NCBI RefSeq assembly: GCF_964186625.1
Contig: NZ_OZ075108.1
Coordinates: forward strand, 992,001 to 1,056,000
Reading direction: 5' to 3'
DNA length: 64,000 nt
Source of the DNA: Asticcacaulis sp. MM231
GTDB taxonomy: Bacteria > Pseudomonadota > Alphaproteobacteria > Caulobacterales > Caulobacteraceae
Positions 43,942 through 51,663 of the stretch are shown one piece after another. Position 1 is the first letter of the stretch. The number at the start of each line of letters is the position of its first letter. Both the position numbers and the translations under genes were made by a program. Below the pieces are notes generated by a model, which saw nothing but the letters and a program-made list of their open reading frames with translations, was not told the origin of the DNA and did no database searches.

Positions 43942-44952
43942 TTAGGCCGAAATGGGGGTAGCGGCGATAGAGGCCGCGACCATGGCCTTCTGCAGCTTTT
44001 CAAAGGCGCGCACCTCGATCTGGCGGACGCGTTCGCGCGAAACGCCGAAGCGCTCGGCCAGGTCTTCCAGCGTAGTGGGCGAATCCTTCAGGCGGCGCTC
44101 GGTCAGGATTTCCTTTTCGCGCTCGTTCAGTTCGCCCATGGCGGCCTGGAGCAGGTCCATGCGCTGACCGTATTCCTGATTGTCGGCCAGAACCGTTTCC
44201 TGGCTCTGTTGCTTGTCATCGACCAGCCAGTCTTGCCACTCTGAATCGCCTTCTGAAGCGCGCAAGGGCGCATTCAGCGACGAATCGGCCGAGGACATGC
44301 GGCGGTTCATGTTGATGACGTCGGTTTCCGATACGCCCAGCTTGGTGGCGATCTGTTCGACGTGCTCGTGACGCAGGTCGCCTTCTTCCAGCGCCGAGAT
44401 TTCCGACTTCACCTTGCGCAGGTTGAAGAACAGCTTCTTCTGCGCGGCGGTGGTGCCCATCTTGACCAGCGACCACGAACGCAGGACGTATTCCTGGATC
44501 GAGGCCTTGATCCACCACATGGCGTAGGTGGCGAGGCGGAAGCCGCGATCGGGATCGAATTTCTTGACCGCCTGCATCAGGCCGACATTGCCTTCGGAGA
44601 TCACTTCGCCGACCGGCAGGCCGTAGCCGCGATAACCCATGGCGATTTTGGCGACGAGGCGCAGGTGCGAGGTGACCAGCTTGTGCGCGGCCTTCGGGTC
44701 CTGGTGTTCGGCCCAGCGCTTGGCCAGCATGAACTCTTCGTCCTTGGGCAGCATGGGGAATTTGCGGATTTCAGACAGATAACGATTGAGGCCGCCGTCC
44801 GGGGTGAGGGCCGGCAGGCTGGCGCCGTCGCGCGTAGCAAGATTGGATGAAGAGGTCAGGGCAAGAGAACTCATCGGTTTATCGCTTTCTGGTGAAGCCT
44901 TGTCGGATTGGGACTCTGACGATAGGTCAGAATAGGAGATCGTGTCGGACAT
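43942..44952 (-). CDS. rpoH: Heat-shock sigma factor RpoH (sigma-32)
   Basis: RpoH directs RNA polymerase to heat-shock promoters. The 336-residue protein has region 2 (HLRLVAKIAMGYRGYGLPVG, then NVGLMQAVKKFDP and FRLATYAMWWIKASIQEY), region 3, and region 4 with FGVSRERVRQIEVRAFEKL near the C-terminus. Start ATG 44952 gives an unusually long polar N-terminus; an in-frame ATG at 44876 (MSSLALTSS) would be closer to other RpoH proteins. The rluD gene lies upstream on the same strand. Confidence 0.95.
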   Translation of the reverse strand: MSDTISYSDLSSESQSDKASPESDKPMSSLALTSSSNLATRDGASLPALTPDGGLNRYLSEIRKFPMLPKDEEFMLAKRWAEHQDPKAAHKLVTSHLRLVAKIAMGYRGYGLPVGEVISEGNVGLMQAVKKFDPDRGFRLATYAMWWIKASIQEYVLRSWSLVKMGTTAAQKKLFFNLRKVKSEISALEEGDLRHEHVEQIATKLGVSETDVINMNRRMSSADSSLNAPLRASEGDSEWQDWLVDDKQQSQETVLADNQEYGQRMDLLQAAMGELNEREKEILTERRLKDSPTTLEDLAERFGVSRERVRQIEVRAFEKLQKAMVAASIAATPISA

Positions 44953-45270
44953 GAGACCAGCGCCTTGTCGTGTGAGGGGGACACACTGGAGGGGGTAACA
45001 TGCCCGACAACTGTGTGTAGATTTAGGAAGCCTTTTGACGAAAAAAAGACCCCCGCTCAGGTAAAACGTTAAAATCCGAGTCAAAAGCGATTTGGGAGGG
45101 CAAATCTATCATAAACGCACGGTGTTACAGGATCACAGTTCGGTGAGTGCGCTGCACAATGCCTCGAAGAGGAGGCATTGTGCTTTTTCGCTCAAGCGCC
45201 GCGACGACCAAGACGTCGTCAGGCTCGCCCGAAACGTCGGGCGGGGGCCGGTCGGCCCCTGTGATTTAAT
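44953..45270. other. rluD-rpoH intergenic region
   Basis: This 318-base region holds the rpoH promoter(s) on the minus strand. On the plus strand it ends in a strong terminator hairpin at 45155-45190 although no plus-strand gene is seen. Nearer rluD, two GC-rich hairpins (CGCCCGAAACGTCGGGCG and GGGGCCGGTCGGCCCC) lie at about 45227-45262. A small plus-strand RNA is possible. Confidence 0.5.
45155..45190 (+). terminator. Orphan plus-strand intrinsic terminator
   Basis: CACAATGCCTC at 45155-45165 pairs perfectly with GAGGCATTGTG at 45172-45182 around a six-base loop, followed by CTTTTTCG. On the minus strand no T run follows, so the direction is plus. Confidence 0.75.
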
Positions 45271-46317
45271 TCAGTTCATATCCGCCAGGGCATCGACCAG
45301 TTCCTGCATATCGTCGGGCAGGGGGGCTTTGAATTTCAGTTTTTCGCCCGTCACCGGATGCACAAAGCCAAGCAGGCCGGCATGCAGGGCCTGGCGGTTG
45401 AAATCCAGCTCTTTCAGAATAACCTGAACCTCTTTAGCCGGCGCGCCGGAACCATAGACTGGATCGCCGAGGCACGGGCAGCCGAGATGTGCCATATGCA
45501 CACGGATCTGGTGGGTGCGGCCGGTTTCGAGACGGCAGGTCAGCAGCGCGGCCAAGGGCTTGTCGTCGCCATAGACCTCTTCCAGCCGATAGTGCGTGAT
45601 CGCTTCGCGGCCGCCGGCGCGCAAGACGGCCATCTTCTTGCGGTCGTGGTGTGAACGGCCAAGACGCGTCGTCACGGTGCCGGTCATATATTTGGGCGAG
45701 CCTCTGACGATGGCGCGGTATTCGCGGTCTATATCGTGGCGGGCGAACAGTTCGCTCAAAGCGCGGTGGACCACATCGGACTTGGCGGCGACCAGAATGC
45801 CGGAGGTGTCCTTATCGAGGCGGTGGACGATGCCGGGACGCAGTACTCCACCGATGCCGGATAGCGAATCGCCGCAATGATAGAGCAGGGCGTTGACCAG
45901 GGTGCCGTCGCGTGTGCCGGGTGCCGGGTGCGCCGCCATGCCGACCGGCTTGTTGACCACGATCAGGTGTTCGTCTTCGAACAGGATTTCCAGCGGCAAG
46001 TCTTGCGGTTCGGGTGTGGCGTTGGTCGGGGCGGGGATGATGAGGCTGTAGTCGCCGGCCTTCGCCTTGTGCTTGCCGTCGCTGATCACCTTGCCCTGAA
46101 AACTCAGGCGGCCTTCGCTGATGAGGGCCTGCAGGCGTGCGCGCGATAGATCGGGGAAGTGGCCGGCGAGCACGCGGTCTAGCCGGTCGCCCAGATCGTT
46201 GCTGTCGGCATCGATTGTGGTGGCCAGGGTCTGAACGTCACCAACCACATCCGCGCTGTCGTCCAGGAGGTCGTCGATGTCGTCGCTAAAGTCTTCGGCT
46301 GATGTCGGTGAGGTCAT
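45271..46317 (-). CDS. rluD: RluD-family 23S rRNA pseudouridine synthase
   Basis: A 348-residue enzyme with an acidic N-terminal extension (about 40 residues), an S4 RNA-binding domain (RLDRVLAGHFPDLSRARLQALI in pieces), and the catalytic domain with HRLDKDTSGILVAAK near residue 165, whose Asp is the nucleophile. ETGRTHQIRVHMAHLG follows near 265. RluD forms pseudouridines in helix 69 of 23S rRNA. The adjacency with rpoH is common in Caulobacterales. Confidence 0.92.
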   Translation of the reverse strand: MTSPTSAEDFSDDIDDLLDDSADVVGDVQTLATTIDADSNDLGDRLDRVLAGHFPDLSRARLQALISEGRLSFQGKVISDGKHKAKAGDYSLIIPAPTNATPEPQDLPLEILFEDEHLIVVNKPVGMAAHPAPGTRDGTLVNALLYHCGDSLSGIGGVLRPGIVHRLDKDTSGILVAAKSDVVHRALSELFARHDIDREYRAIVRGSPKYMTGTVTTRLGRSHHDRKKMAVLRAGGREAITHYRLEEVYGDDKPLAALLTCRLETGRTHQIRVHMAHLGCPCLGDPVYGSGAPAKEVQVILKELDFNRQALHAGLLGFVHPVTGEKLKFKAPLPDDMQELVDALADMN

Positions 46318-46354
46318 GGGGCTGGCCTTAACACCCTATGGCGGTATGACACAA

Positions 46355-46391
46355 TAAAAAACCCCGGCAGGAGAACCTGCCGGGGTTTTTC
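46355..46391. terminator. Terminator downstream of the first exbD
   Basis: CCCCGGCAGG, loop AGAA, CCTGCCGGGG with A and T runs on both sides. It can act in both directions; the minus-strand exbD gene is the nearest user. Confidence 0.88.
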
Positions 46392-46409
46392 GAAGGGGTA
46401 GACCAAAGA

Positions 46410-46856
46410 CTATTCGATGTCTTCGTTGATCAGGCCGATCTTGAGGTAGCCGTTTTGTTGCAGCTCGTTGATCACCTTCACGAAGTCATCATACTTGATG
46501 TCCTTGTCGCCACGCACCAGAATACGCTGCTCGCTGAGCGGGGTGTTGGGGTCGGTGACGCGAAGGGCAGCTGCGACGTCGCCGATCAGGCGGTCCATGC
46601 TGGTCTTTTGTGGCCCGATATAGATGTCTTCAGGGCCCATGATCGAGATAAAGACCGGATCCGGCTTCTTTTCGTTCGTGGGCGGCGCCTTTGCGGGCGG
46701 CAGGTCGAGCTTGATAGACACCGTGGCGGCCGGGATGGACACCATGAAGATGATGAGGAGAACGAGCATGACGTCCACGAAAGGCGTGACGTTGATGTCC
46801 GAATTTTGCGCGACCGTATACTTACCGCCGCCACCGCCACCGAGCTTAGCGCCCAT
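46410..46856 (-). CDS. exbD: ExbD/TolR-type proton-channel component, copy 1
   Basis: A 148-residue protein with one membrane helix. NSDINVTPFVDVMLVLLIIFMV carries the channel Asp near residue 28, and the rest is a periplasmic domain ending in GYLKIGLINEDIE. ExbD works with ExbB and TonB to power outer-membrane uptake. A Gly-rich stretch precedes the helix. No exbB or tonB is in the window. It is about 70% alike by eye to the copy at 47144-47581; the gap between them has its own terminator, so they may be transcribed separately. Confidence 0.92.
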   Translation of the reverse strand: MGAKLGGGGGGKYTVAQNSDINVTPFVDVMLVLLIIFMVSIPAATVSIKLDLPPAKAPPTNEKKPDPVFISIMGPEDIYIGPQKTSMDRLIGDVAAALRVTDPNTPLSEQRILVRGDKDIKYDDFVKVINELQQNGYLKIGLINEDIE

Positions 46857-47060
46857 AGTTTAACTCCCTTAAAGCCTCCGCGGACGCGATCCGCAGGGGA
46901 CAAACATATGCCGTTAGGCCACGGACGGCGCACGGGTGGCGCTGCCTGTCTGACCTGTCGGTAGCGATTTAGGACAAGTCAGAGTTAAATGTAAAGCCTG
47001 AAAGGCGGTCATAAGAGGCAGAGATTAAGAATATTTCATGCCGGAGCGCCGTTCTCAATT

Positions 47061-47094
47061 AAAAACGCCGAAAACCGAACGGCTTCCGGCGTTC
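47061..47094 (-). terminator. Terminator downstream of the second exbD
   Basis: AACGCCG and CGGCGTT form the stem base; on the minus strand the hairpin is followed by TTTTTAATT. Confidence 0.78.
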
Positions 47095-47143
47095 ACCGGT
47101 GCCACGGACAGCCAGCGCCAAGGACGCCTATACCCAAGGACGC

Positions 47144-47581
47144 TTAGACAATGTCTTCGTTGATCAGGCCGATCTTGACGTAGCCGTTCTGCTGGAGCTG
47201 GTTGATCACCGCGATGAAGTCGGCATAGCTTATATCTTTATCGCCGCGCACCAGCACGCGTTGTTCGCTCAGAGGCGTGTTCGGGTCTGAAACGCGCAAG
47301 GCCGCCGTCACATCGCTGATCAGGGTGGCCATGCTGGTCTTCTGCGCGCCGATATAGATGTCGTCCGGTCCCATGACGGAGATGAACACCGGGTCTGGAC
47401 GTTGGCTTGTCGGGCCTTCAGCCGGTGGCATATCAAGCTTGATCGAGACCGTGGCGGCCGGAATCGATACCATAAAGATGATTAGCAGAACCAGCATGAC
47501 GTCCACGAAGGGCGTGACGTTGATGTCGGAATTTTGCGCGACGCTGTAGCGGCCGCTTTTGCCACCGAGTTTCATGGCCAT
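47144..47581 (-). CDS. exbD: ExbD/TolR-type proton-channel component, copy 2
   Basis: A 145-residue paralog of the gene at 46410-46856 with the same N-terminal helix (SDINVTPFVDVMLVLLIIFM) and tail (GYVKIGLINEDIV). Start ATG 47581 has GGAGGAG six bases upstream. The linker after the helix is shorter (PPAEGPTSQRP). Two tandem ExbD proteins are frequent in alphaproteobacteria with many TonB receptors; the second may serve another receptor set. Confidence 0.92.
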   Translation of the reverse strand: MAMKLGGKSGRYSVAQNSDINVTPFVDVMLVLLIIFMVSIPAATVSIKLDMPPAEGPTSQRPDPVFISVMGPDDIYIGAQKTSMATLISDVTAALRVSDPNTPLSEQRVLVRGDKDISYADFIAVINQLQQNGYVKIGLINEDIV

Positions 47582-47686
47582 GGTCTTCTCCTCCATAATA
47601 CGTATTGCGTGGCCATAAATTATGCCTTACATGATGCTTTGTAAAGCAAAGCAATTAAATATAATGAGGGGCGGCTATGAGGGGCA

Positions 47687-47723
47687 TAAAAAAGCGGCCC
47701 TGCCGGAGCGGGGCCGCTTTTTT
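47687..47723 (-). terminator. Terminator downstream of folE
   Basis: AAAAAAGCGGCCC and GGGCCGCTTTTTT flank a short GC-rich loop. It lies about 20 bases past the folE stop on the minus strand. Confidence 0.85.
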
Positions 47724-47739
47724 CAGAAAGAGATAAGGC

Positions 47740-48396
47740 TTAGCGATGAATCAGGCGCAAAAAGCGATCTTGCAGGGCCTGATCCGTCTTGAACACGCCG
47801 GTGAAGCGCGTTGTGACCGTGGTGACGTTCTTGTGGTGGACGCCGCGCGTGCTCATGCACTGGTGTTCGGCGTCGATCAGGACGGCGACCCCCAGCGGCG
47901 CCAACGACTCTTCCAGCGCGTCCGCCACCTGCTTTGTCATGGTTTCCTGCGTTTGCAGGCGCTTGGCGAAGATTTCGACAACGCGGGCGATCTTGGAAAT
48001 GCCGACGACCTTGGAGGTCGGCATATAGGCCACCCAGGCCTTCCCGAGGAAGGGCGCCATGTGATGCTCGCAGTGCAATTCGACATCGATTTCGCGCAGC
48101 ATGACCATATCGTCATAGCCCTGCACGTCCTCAAAGGTGCGCGACAGTTCCTTGGCTGGGTCTTCGGTATAGCCCTGGAACCATTCGCCGTAGGCATCGA
48201 CGACGCGCTTGGGCGTATCGAGCAGGCCTTCGCGTTCGGGATCGTCACCGGCCCAGGCCAGCAGCGTCTTGACGGCGGCCATCGCTTCTTCGCGCGACGG
48301 GCGGTTGGTGTAGGTGACGACGCTCTTGGGCTTGGAGGTGTTGAGCAGGTTGTTCGCTTCGGTGGTCAGGTTCGACACAGGATCAAGGCTATCCAT
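47740..48396 (-). CDS. folE: GTP cyclohydrolase I
   Basis: FolE opens GTP to dihydroneopterin triphosphate, the first step of folate synthesis. The 218-residue protein has zinc ligands in [20 protein letters not shown] near residue 107 and in [13 protein letters not shown] near 178, the catalytic His region, and a variable N-terminus of about 30 residues. Full length. folP lies about 30 kb away on the other strand. Confidence 0.96.
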   Translation of the reverse strand: MDSLDPVSNLTTEANNLLNTSKPKSVVTYTNRPSREEAMAAVKTLLAWAGDDPEREGLLDTPKRVVDAYGEWFQGYTEDPAKELSRTFEDVQGYDDMVMLREIDVELHCEHHMAPFLGKAWVAYMPTSKVVGISKIARVVEIFAKRLQTQETMTKQVADALEESLAPLGVAVLIDAEHQCMSTRGVHHKNVTTVTTRFTGVFKTDQALQDRFLRLIHR

Positions 48397-48704
48397 AATA
48401 CATTCGGTTCCCAGGGCTACCCAGTGGCGCCGGAACGACGGTTCCGGAAGGACGCGCGGTATCCCTCACAATATAACCCGCATAAAATCAGCCGGCGCGT
48501 GCCGTGGCGTTCTTGCATGTGGGCCGGTCAGTTTATGGCAGTACCAAAAACCAACATTAGAGCCCCTTATACTACGTCCTTGCGAAAATTGGATCACTCT
48601 GGCCAAGATTTTACATGGTGCAGATTTTACGTGGCATTGGGGGCTTGCCGCGTCTATATGGGTGGGAGCCATTTGATTACAACCGAAATTCTCCAAAAAC
48701 GCTG
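48397..48704. other. Divergent region between folE and cysS
   Basis: This 308-base region holds a CCGGAACGACGGTTCCGG hairpin near 48430-48448 and a TATACT -10-like hexamer at 48568-48573 facing cysS. No other gene or known RNA was recognised. The cysS leader would be about 125 bases if that promoter is used. Confidence 0.45.
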
Positions 48705-50138
48705 ATGAAACTGCATATTCACGACACGCTGAGCGGCCAAAAGGTCGAATTTAAGCCCAACAATCCTGAGCGTGTGACGCTGTATGTCTGCGGGCCGACC
48801 GTCTATAATTACGCTCATATTGGTAACGCGCGACCGGTCGTGGTTTTCGACGTGCTGTTTCGTCTGTTGCGTCATCTGTATGGCGAAGACCATGTCGTTT
48901 ACGCCCGCAACATCACCGACGTGGATGACAAGATCAACAAGAAGGCCATGGACGAGGGCGTCGATATCTCGGTGATCACCAACCGTTACGCCGACATCTA
49001 TAATGCCGATATGGCGGCGCTGAATGCGCTGCCGCCGACCTATCAGCCTCGTGCCACCGACCACATGCCCGACATGGTGGCGATGATCGAAGATCTCATC
49101 GAGCGGAAAGCGGCCTATGTCACAGACGACGGCGAAGTCCTGTTCCGTGTGGCCGATTACGATGGTGGATCAGGTCGTTATGGCAAGCTGGCCAAGCGCT
49201 CGCTTGACGATATGATCGCCGGGGCGCGTGTCGAGGTGGCCGAAAATAAGGACGCCGCCGCTGACTTCGTGCTGTGGAAACCCTCCAAACCCGGTGAGCC
49301 GGTCTGGCCTGGGCCACAAGATTTGCCGGGTCGTCCGGGCTGGCATATCGAATGTTCGGCGATGAGCGAGGCGGTCTTGCAGTTGCCGATCGACATCCAT
49401 GGCGGTGGTCAGGATCTGATCTTCCCGCATCACACCAACGAGATCGCGCAGTCCTGCGCCGCCCACGGTCACTCTGATCCGGCGGCCTATGCGCGTTATT
49501 GGATGCACAACGGCTTCCTCGATTTCTCCGGTGAGAAGATGTCGAAGTCCTTGGGCAATGTTGTGCTCGTGCATGACCTGATTAAGGATTATCCGGGTGA
49601 AGTGATCCGCTGGGCCTTGTTAAGCGGGCATTATCGGTCTCCGCTCAACTGGACCCCGGAACTGTTGGAGCAGAGTCGGAACAACCTCGATAAGCTATAT
49701 GGATTGCTGCGTAGAGCGGTTGATGTTCCCGTTGTAGAAGTTAAAGGTCGCGGACAATACACTTATGTCAACCATCAGAGCCTGCTTGAAGATCTGAATA
49801 CCCCCGGTCAAATAAGTAATATTTTCTTTGTGGCAAATAGTTTGGAAAAGGCTTTAGGCGAAAAAAATCTGGCGGTTGCGTCCGATCTTAAAAGCAATAT
49901 TTTGGAAATGGGCCTTGTCCTCGGCATTCTTCAACAAGACCCCGAGGCTTGGTTCAAGCAGGGCGCGGGTGACGATCTGACGGCGCAGGTTGAAGCCCTG
50001 ATCGCGGCGCGTGCGGTGGCGCGGGCGGAAAAGAACTGGCCGGAAGCCGATCGCATCCGCAAGGAACTGGATGCGCTCAATATCGAGGTCATGGACAGCG
50101 CCGGCGGTGCAAGCTGGAAAGTAAAGGCGACGAACTGA
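48705..50138 (+). CDS. cysS: Cysteinyl-tRNA synthetase
   Basis: CysS charges tRNA-Cys. The 477-residue protein has CGPTVYNYAHIGNARP (HIGH motif) near residue 27, the zinc Cys/His set including HIECSAMS, HHTNEIAQS, and KMSKSLGN near 279. ATG 48705 (KLHIHDTLSG) is the only start that fits the family; it lacks a good ribosome site. A patch at about 49690-49920, in the helical C-terminal part, is clearly richer in A/T than the rest. The next gene overlaps the stop (TGATG). Confidence 0.94.
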   Translation: MKLHIHDTLSGQKVEFKPNNPERVTLYVCGPTVYNYAHIGNARPVVVFDVLFRLLRHLYGEDHVVYARNITDVDDKINKKAMDEGVDISVITNRYADIYNADMAALNALPPTYQPRATDHMPDMVAMIEDLIERKAAYVTDDGEVLFRVADYDGGSGRYGKLAKRSLDDMIAGARVEVAENKDAAADFVLWKPSKPGEPVWPGPQDLPGRPGWHIECSAMSEAVLQLPIDIHGGGQDLIFPHHTNEIAQSCAAHGHSDPAAYARYWMHNGFLDFSGEKMSKSLGNVVLVHDLIKDYPGEVIRWALLSGHYRSPLNWTPELLEQSRNNLDKLYGLLRRAVDVPVVEVKGRGQYTYVNHQSLLEDLNTPGQISNIFFVANSLEKALGEKNLAVASDLKSNILEMGLVLGILQQDPEAWFKQGAGDDLTAQVEALIAARAVARAEKNWPEADRIRKELDALNIEVMDSAGGASWKVKATN

Positions 50139-50695
50139 TGGGTTTGAAGATCGAACACCGCGTCGGCATCGCCGCGCCCGTCGATGATGTCTATGCCATC
50201 ATCGCCGATATCAATGCCTGGCCGCAATGGAGCCCGATCCACAAAAAGACGGACGCCAGGCTGTCCTTTGGCGCGCCGGTCCACCTTGAGGAGTATTACG
50301 AAGGCCTGGGCACCTGGGAGACGGACGGCTTTATCGCCGACTGGACGCCGCTGTCGCATATCCATGTCAGCGTGCCCAAGCCCTTCTATGCCGGCACCCT
50401 GGTGCGCTATTTCGAGTTCGATATTCTGAGTGATACCGGCGCGGGCTTTTCGATTGGCGCCATGTTCAACGGCTATCTGTCGGAACGCGAAGGCAAGCGC
50501 TATCGCAGCCTTATCCGTACGGGTTTCGAGGCGTTTGGCGAGGCCTTGAAAAACAAGGCCGAGGCGCAATTTGCCGCCAATCCGTATACGCCCGCGCCAC
50601 AGGCCGCCAAGGCTAACCCGGATGCTGAACCCCTGGCCAAGAAAAAACCCAACTGGCGCGGTCCGAAACTGTTTGGCCCGTTCGGCAGCAAGTAG
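50138..50695 (+). CDS. SRPBCC (START-like) family protein
   Basis: A 185-residue protein. The first 145 residues have the SRPBCC lipid/ligand-binding fold: VGIAAPVDDVYAIIADINAWPQWSPIHK (in pieces), then the long C-terminal helix RYRSLIRTGFEAFGEALKNKAE. The tail is Pro/Lys-rich. The ligand is unknown. Start overlaps the cysS stop, so it probably shares its transcript. Confidence 0.82.
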   Translation: MGLKIEHRVGIAAPVDDVYAIIADINAWPQWSPIHKKTDARLSFGAPVHLEEYYEGLGTWETDGFIADWTPLSHIHVSVPKPFYAGTLVRYFEFDILSDTGAGFSIGAMFNGYLSEREGKRYRSLIRTGFEAFGEALKNKAEAQFAANPYTPAPQAAKANPDAEPLAKKKPNWRGPKLFGPFGSK

Positions 50696-50734
50696 CGCCT
50701 TGCGCATGTTCGGCGCGCAACCCATCTAGGCCTC

Positions 50735-51157
50735 ATGATCGACAACCTCTATTCCCGCGAAATCCTGCGCAGCACCACGCAGCTTCAGCACGTCGGTCAT
50801 CTGGCGACGCCGCAAGGCGTGGCCGATAAGGTCGCCAAGCTGTGTGGCTCTACCATCCATATCGAGCTGAATATGGACGGCGAAGTGATCACTGAATTCG
50901 CCCAGCAGGTGCAGGCCTGCGCGCTCGGTCAGGCCAGTGCGGCGATTCTCAGTCAGCATGTCATCGGCGCTACCGCCGCAGAGGTGACAGAAGCGCGCGA
51001 TGCCCTGCGTCATCTCCTTAAAGGTGAGCCGACAGACTTTCCGCTACGTTTCGAGGATTTGAGAATTCTCTCTTCTGTCAAGGACTTCCCGGCGCGCCAC
51101 GCCTCGACCCTGCTGGCGTTTGATGCCACAGTTGCGGCTATTTCGTCACGCTTGTAA
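50735..51157 (+). CDS. NifU/IscU-like iron-sulfur scaffold-family protein lacking one Cys
   Basis: A 140-residue protein with the IscU-like fold. Cys residues are in AKLCGSTIHI near 37 and in VQACALGQASAA near 62, matching the first two scaffold ligands. The third ligand position reads PARHASTLLAF, with Ala where Cys is usual. Members of this group lie beside yidD and thrS in related genomes. Whether it can assemble clusters alone is uncertain. Confidence 0.8.
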   Translation: MIDNLYSREILRSTTQLQHVGHLATPQGVADKVAKLCGSTIHIELNMDGEVITEFAQQVQACALGQASAAILSQHVIGATAAEVTEARDALRHLLKGEPTDFPLRFEDLRILSSVKDFPARHASTLLAFDATVAAISSRL

Positions 51158-51285
51158 AATTAAATGTCAGGTTGTGCTCTGACGCGCTTGCCATTCAGGC
51201 GAAAATAAGCTCCATAATATCCCTAACGCGGGGGCGGATATTTGCAGGGTTGACGCGGTTCAACTTTTTCTCCATTCGATGGCAC

Positions 51286-51525
51286 ATGACCGCTCTTTAC
51301 GAACGTTCCGTGCGTGCGGCGCTGAGGGCCTACAAGCTCACATTGTCGCCCTATATCGGTCAGGGCTGCCGTTTCCGGCCGACCTGTTCGGAATATACTG
51401 CTGAAGCCATGATTATCCACGGCCCTATAAAAGGATCATGGATGGGGTTTAAGCGTATCTGTCGCTGTCGGCCGGGGGGCGGCAGCGGCTACGATCCGGT
51501 TCTGCCGAAGGAACCCAAAGAGTAA
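51286..51525 (+). CDS. yidD: Membrane protein insertion efficiency factor YidD
   Basis: A 79-residue protein with the full YidD signature: AALRAYKLTLSPYIGQGCRF near residue 11, RPTCSEY near 32, and GPIKGSWMGFKRICRCRPGG near 46. It assists YidC-dependent insertion at the inner membrane. ATG 51286 is chosen; the frame is open further upstream to 51172. Confidence 0.93.
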   Translation: MTALYERSVRAALRAYKLTLSPYIGQGCRFRPTCSEYTAEAMIIHGPIKGSWMGFKRICRCRPGGGSGYDPVLPKEPKE

Positions 51526-51663
51526 GGTCTGGTGTGGCGTTTTCGCGGCACATCAAACCCGGTTTCGTGCTGGTTTTCCAAGACCACATCGAAACCTTAT
51601 TATATTTATTGCGCGATGAAGCCCGCCGTAAGGGCTACAGGTCGCGAGACGAGAGTGACTAAG

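Noticed and set aside
45092-45427. 111-codon plus-strand frame near rluD
   Set aside because: It runs through the terminator hairpin and into the 3' end of rluD; composition is not protein-like.
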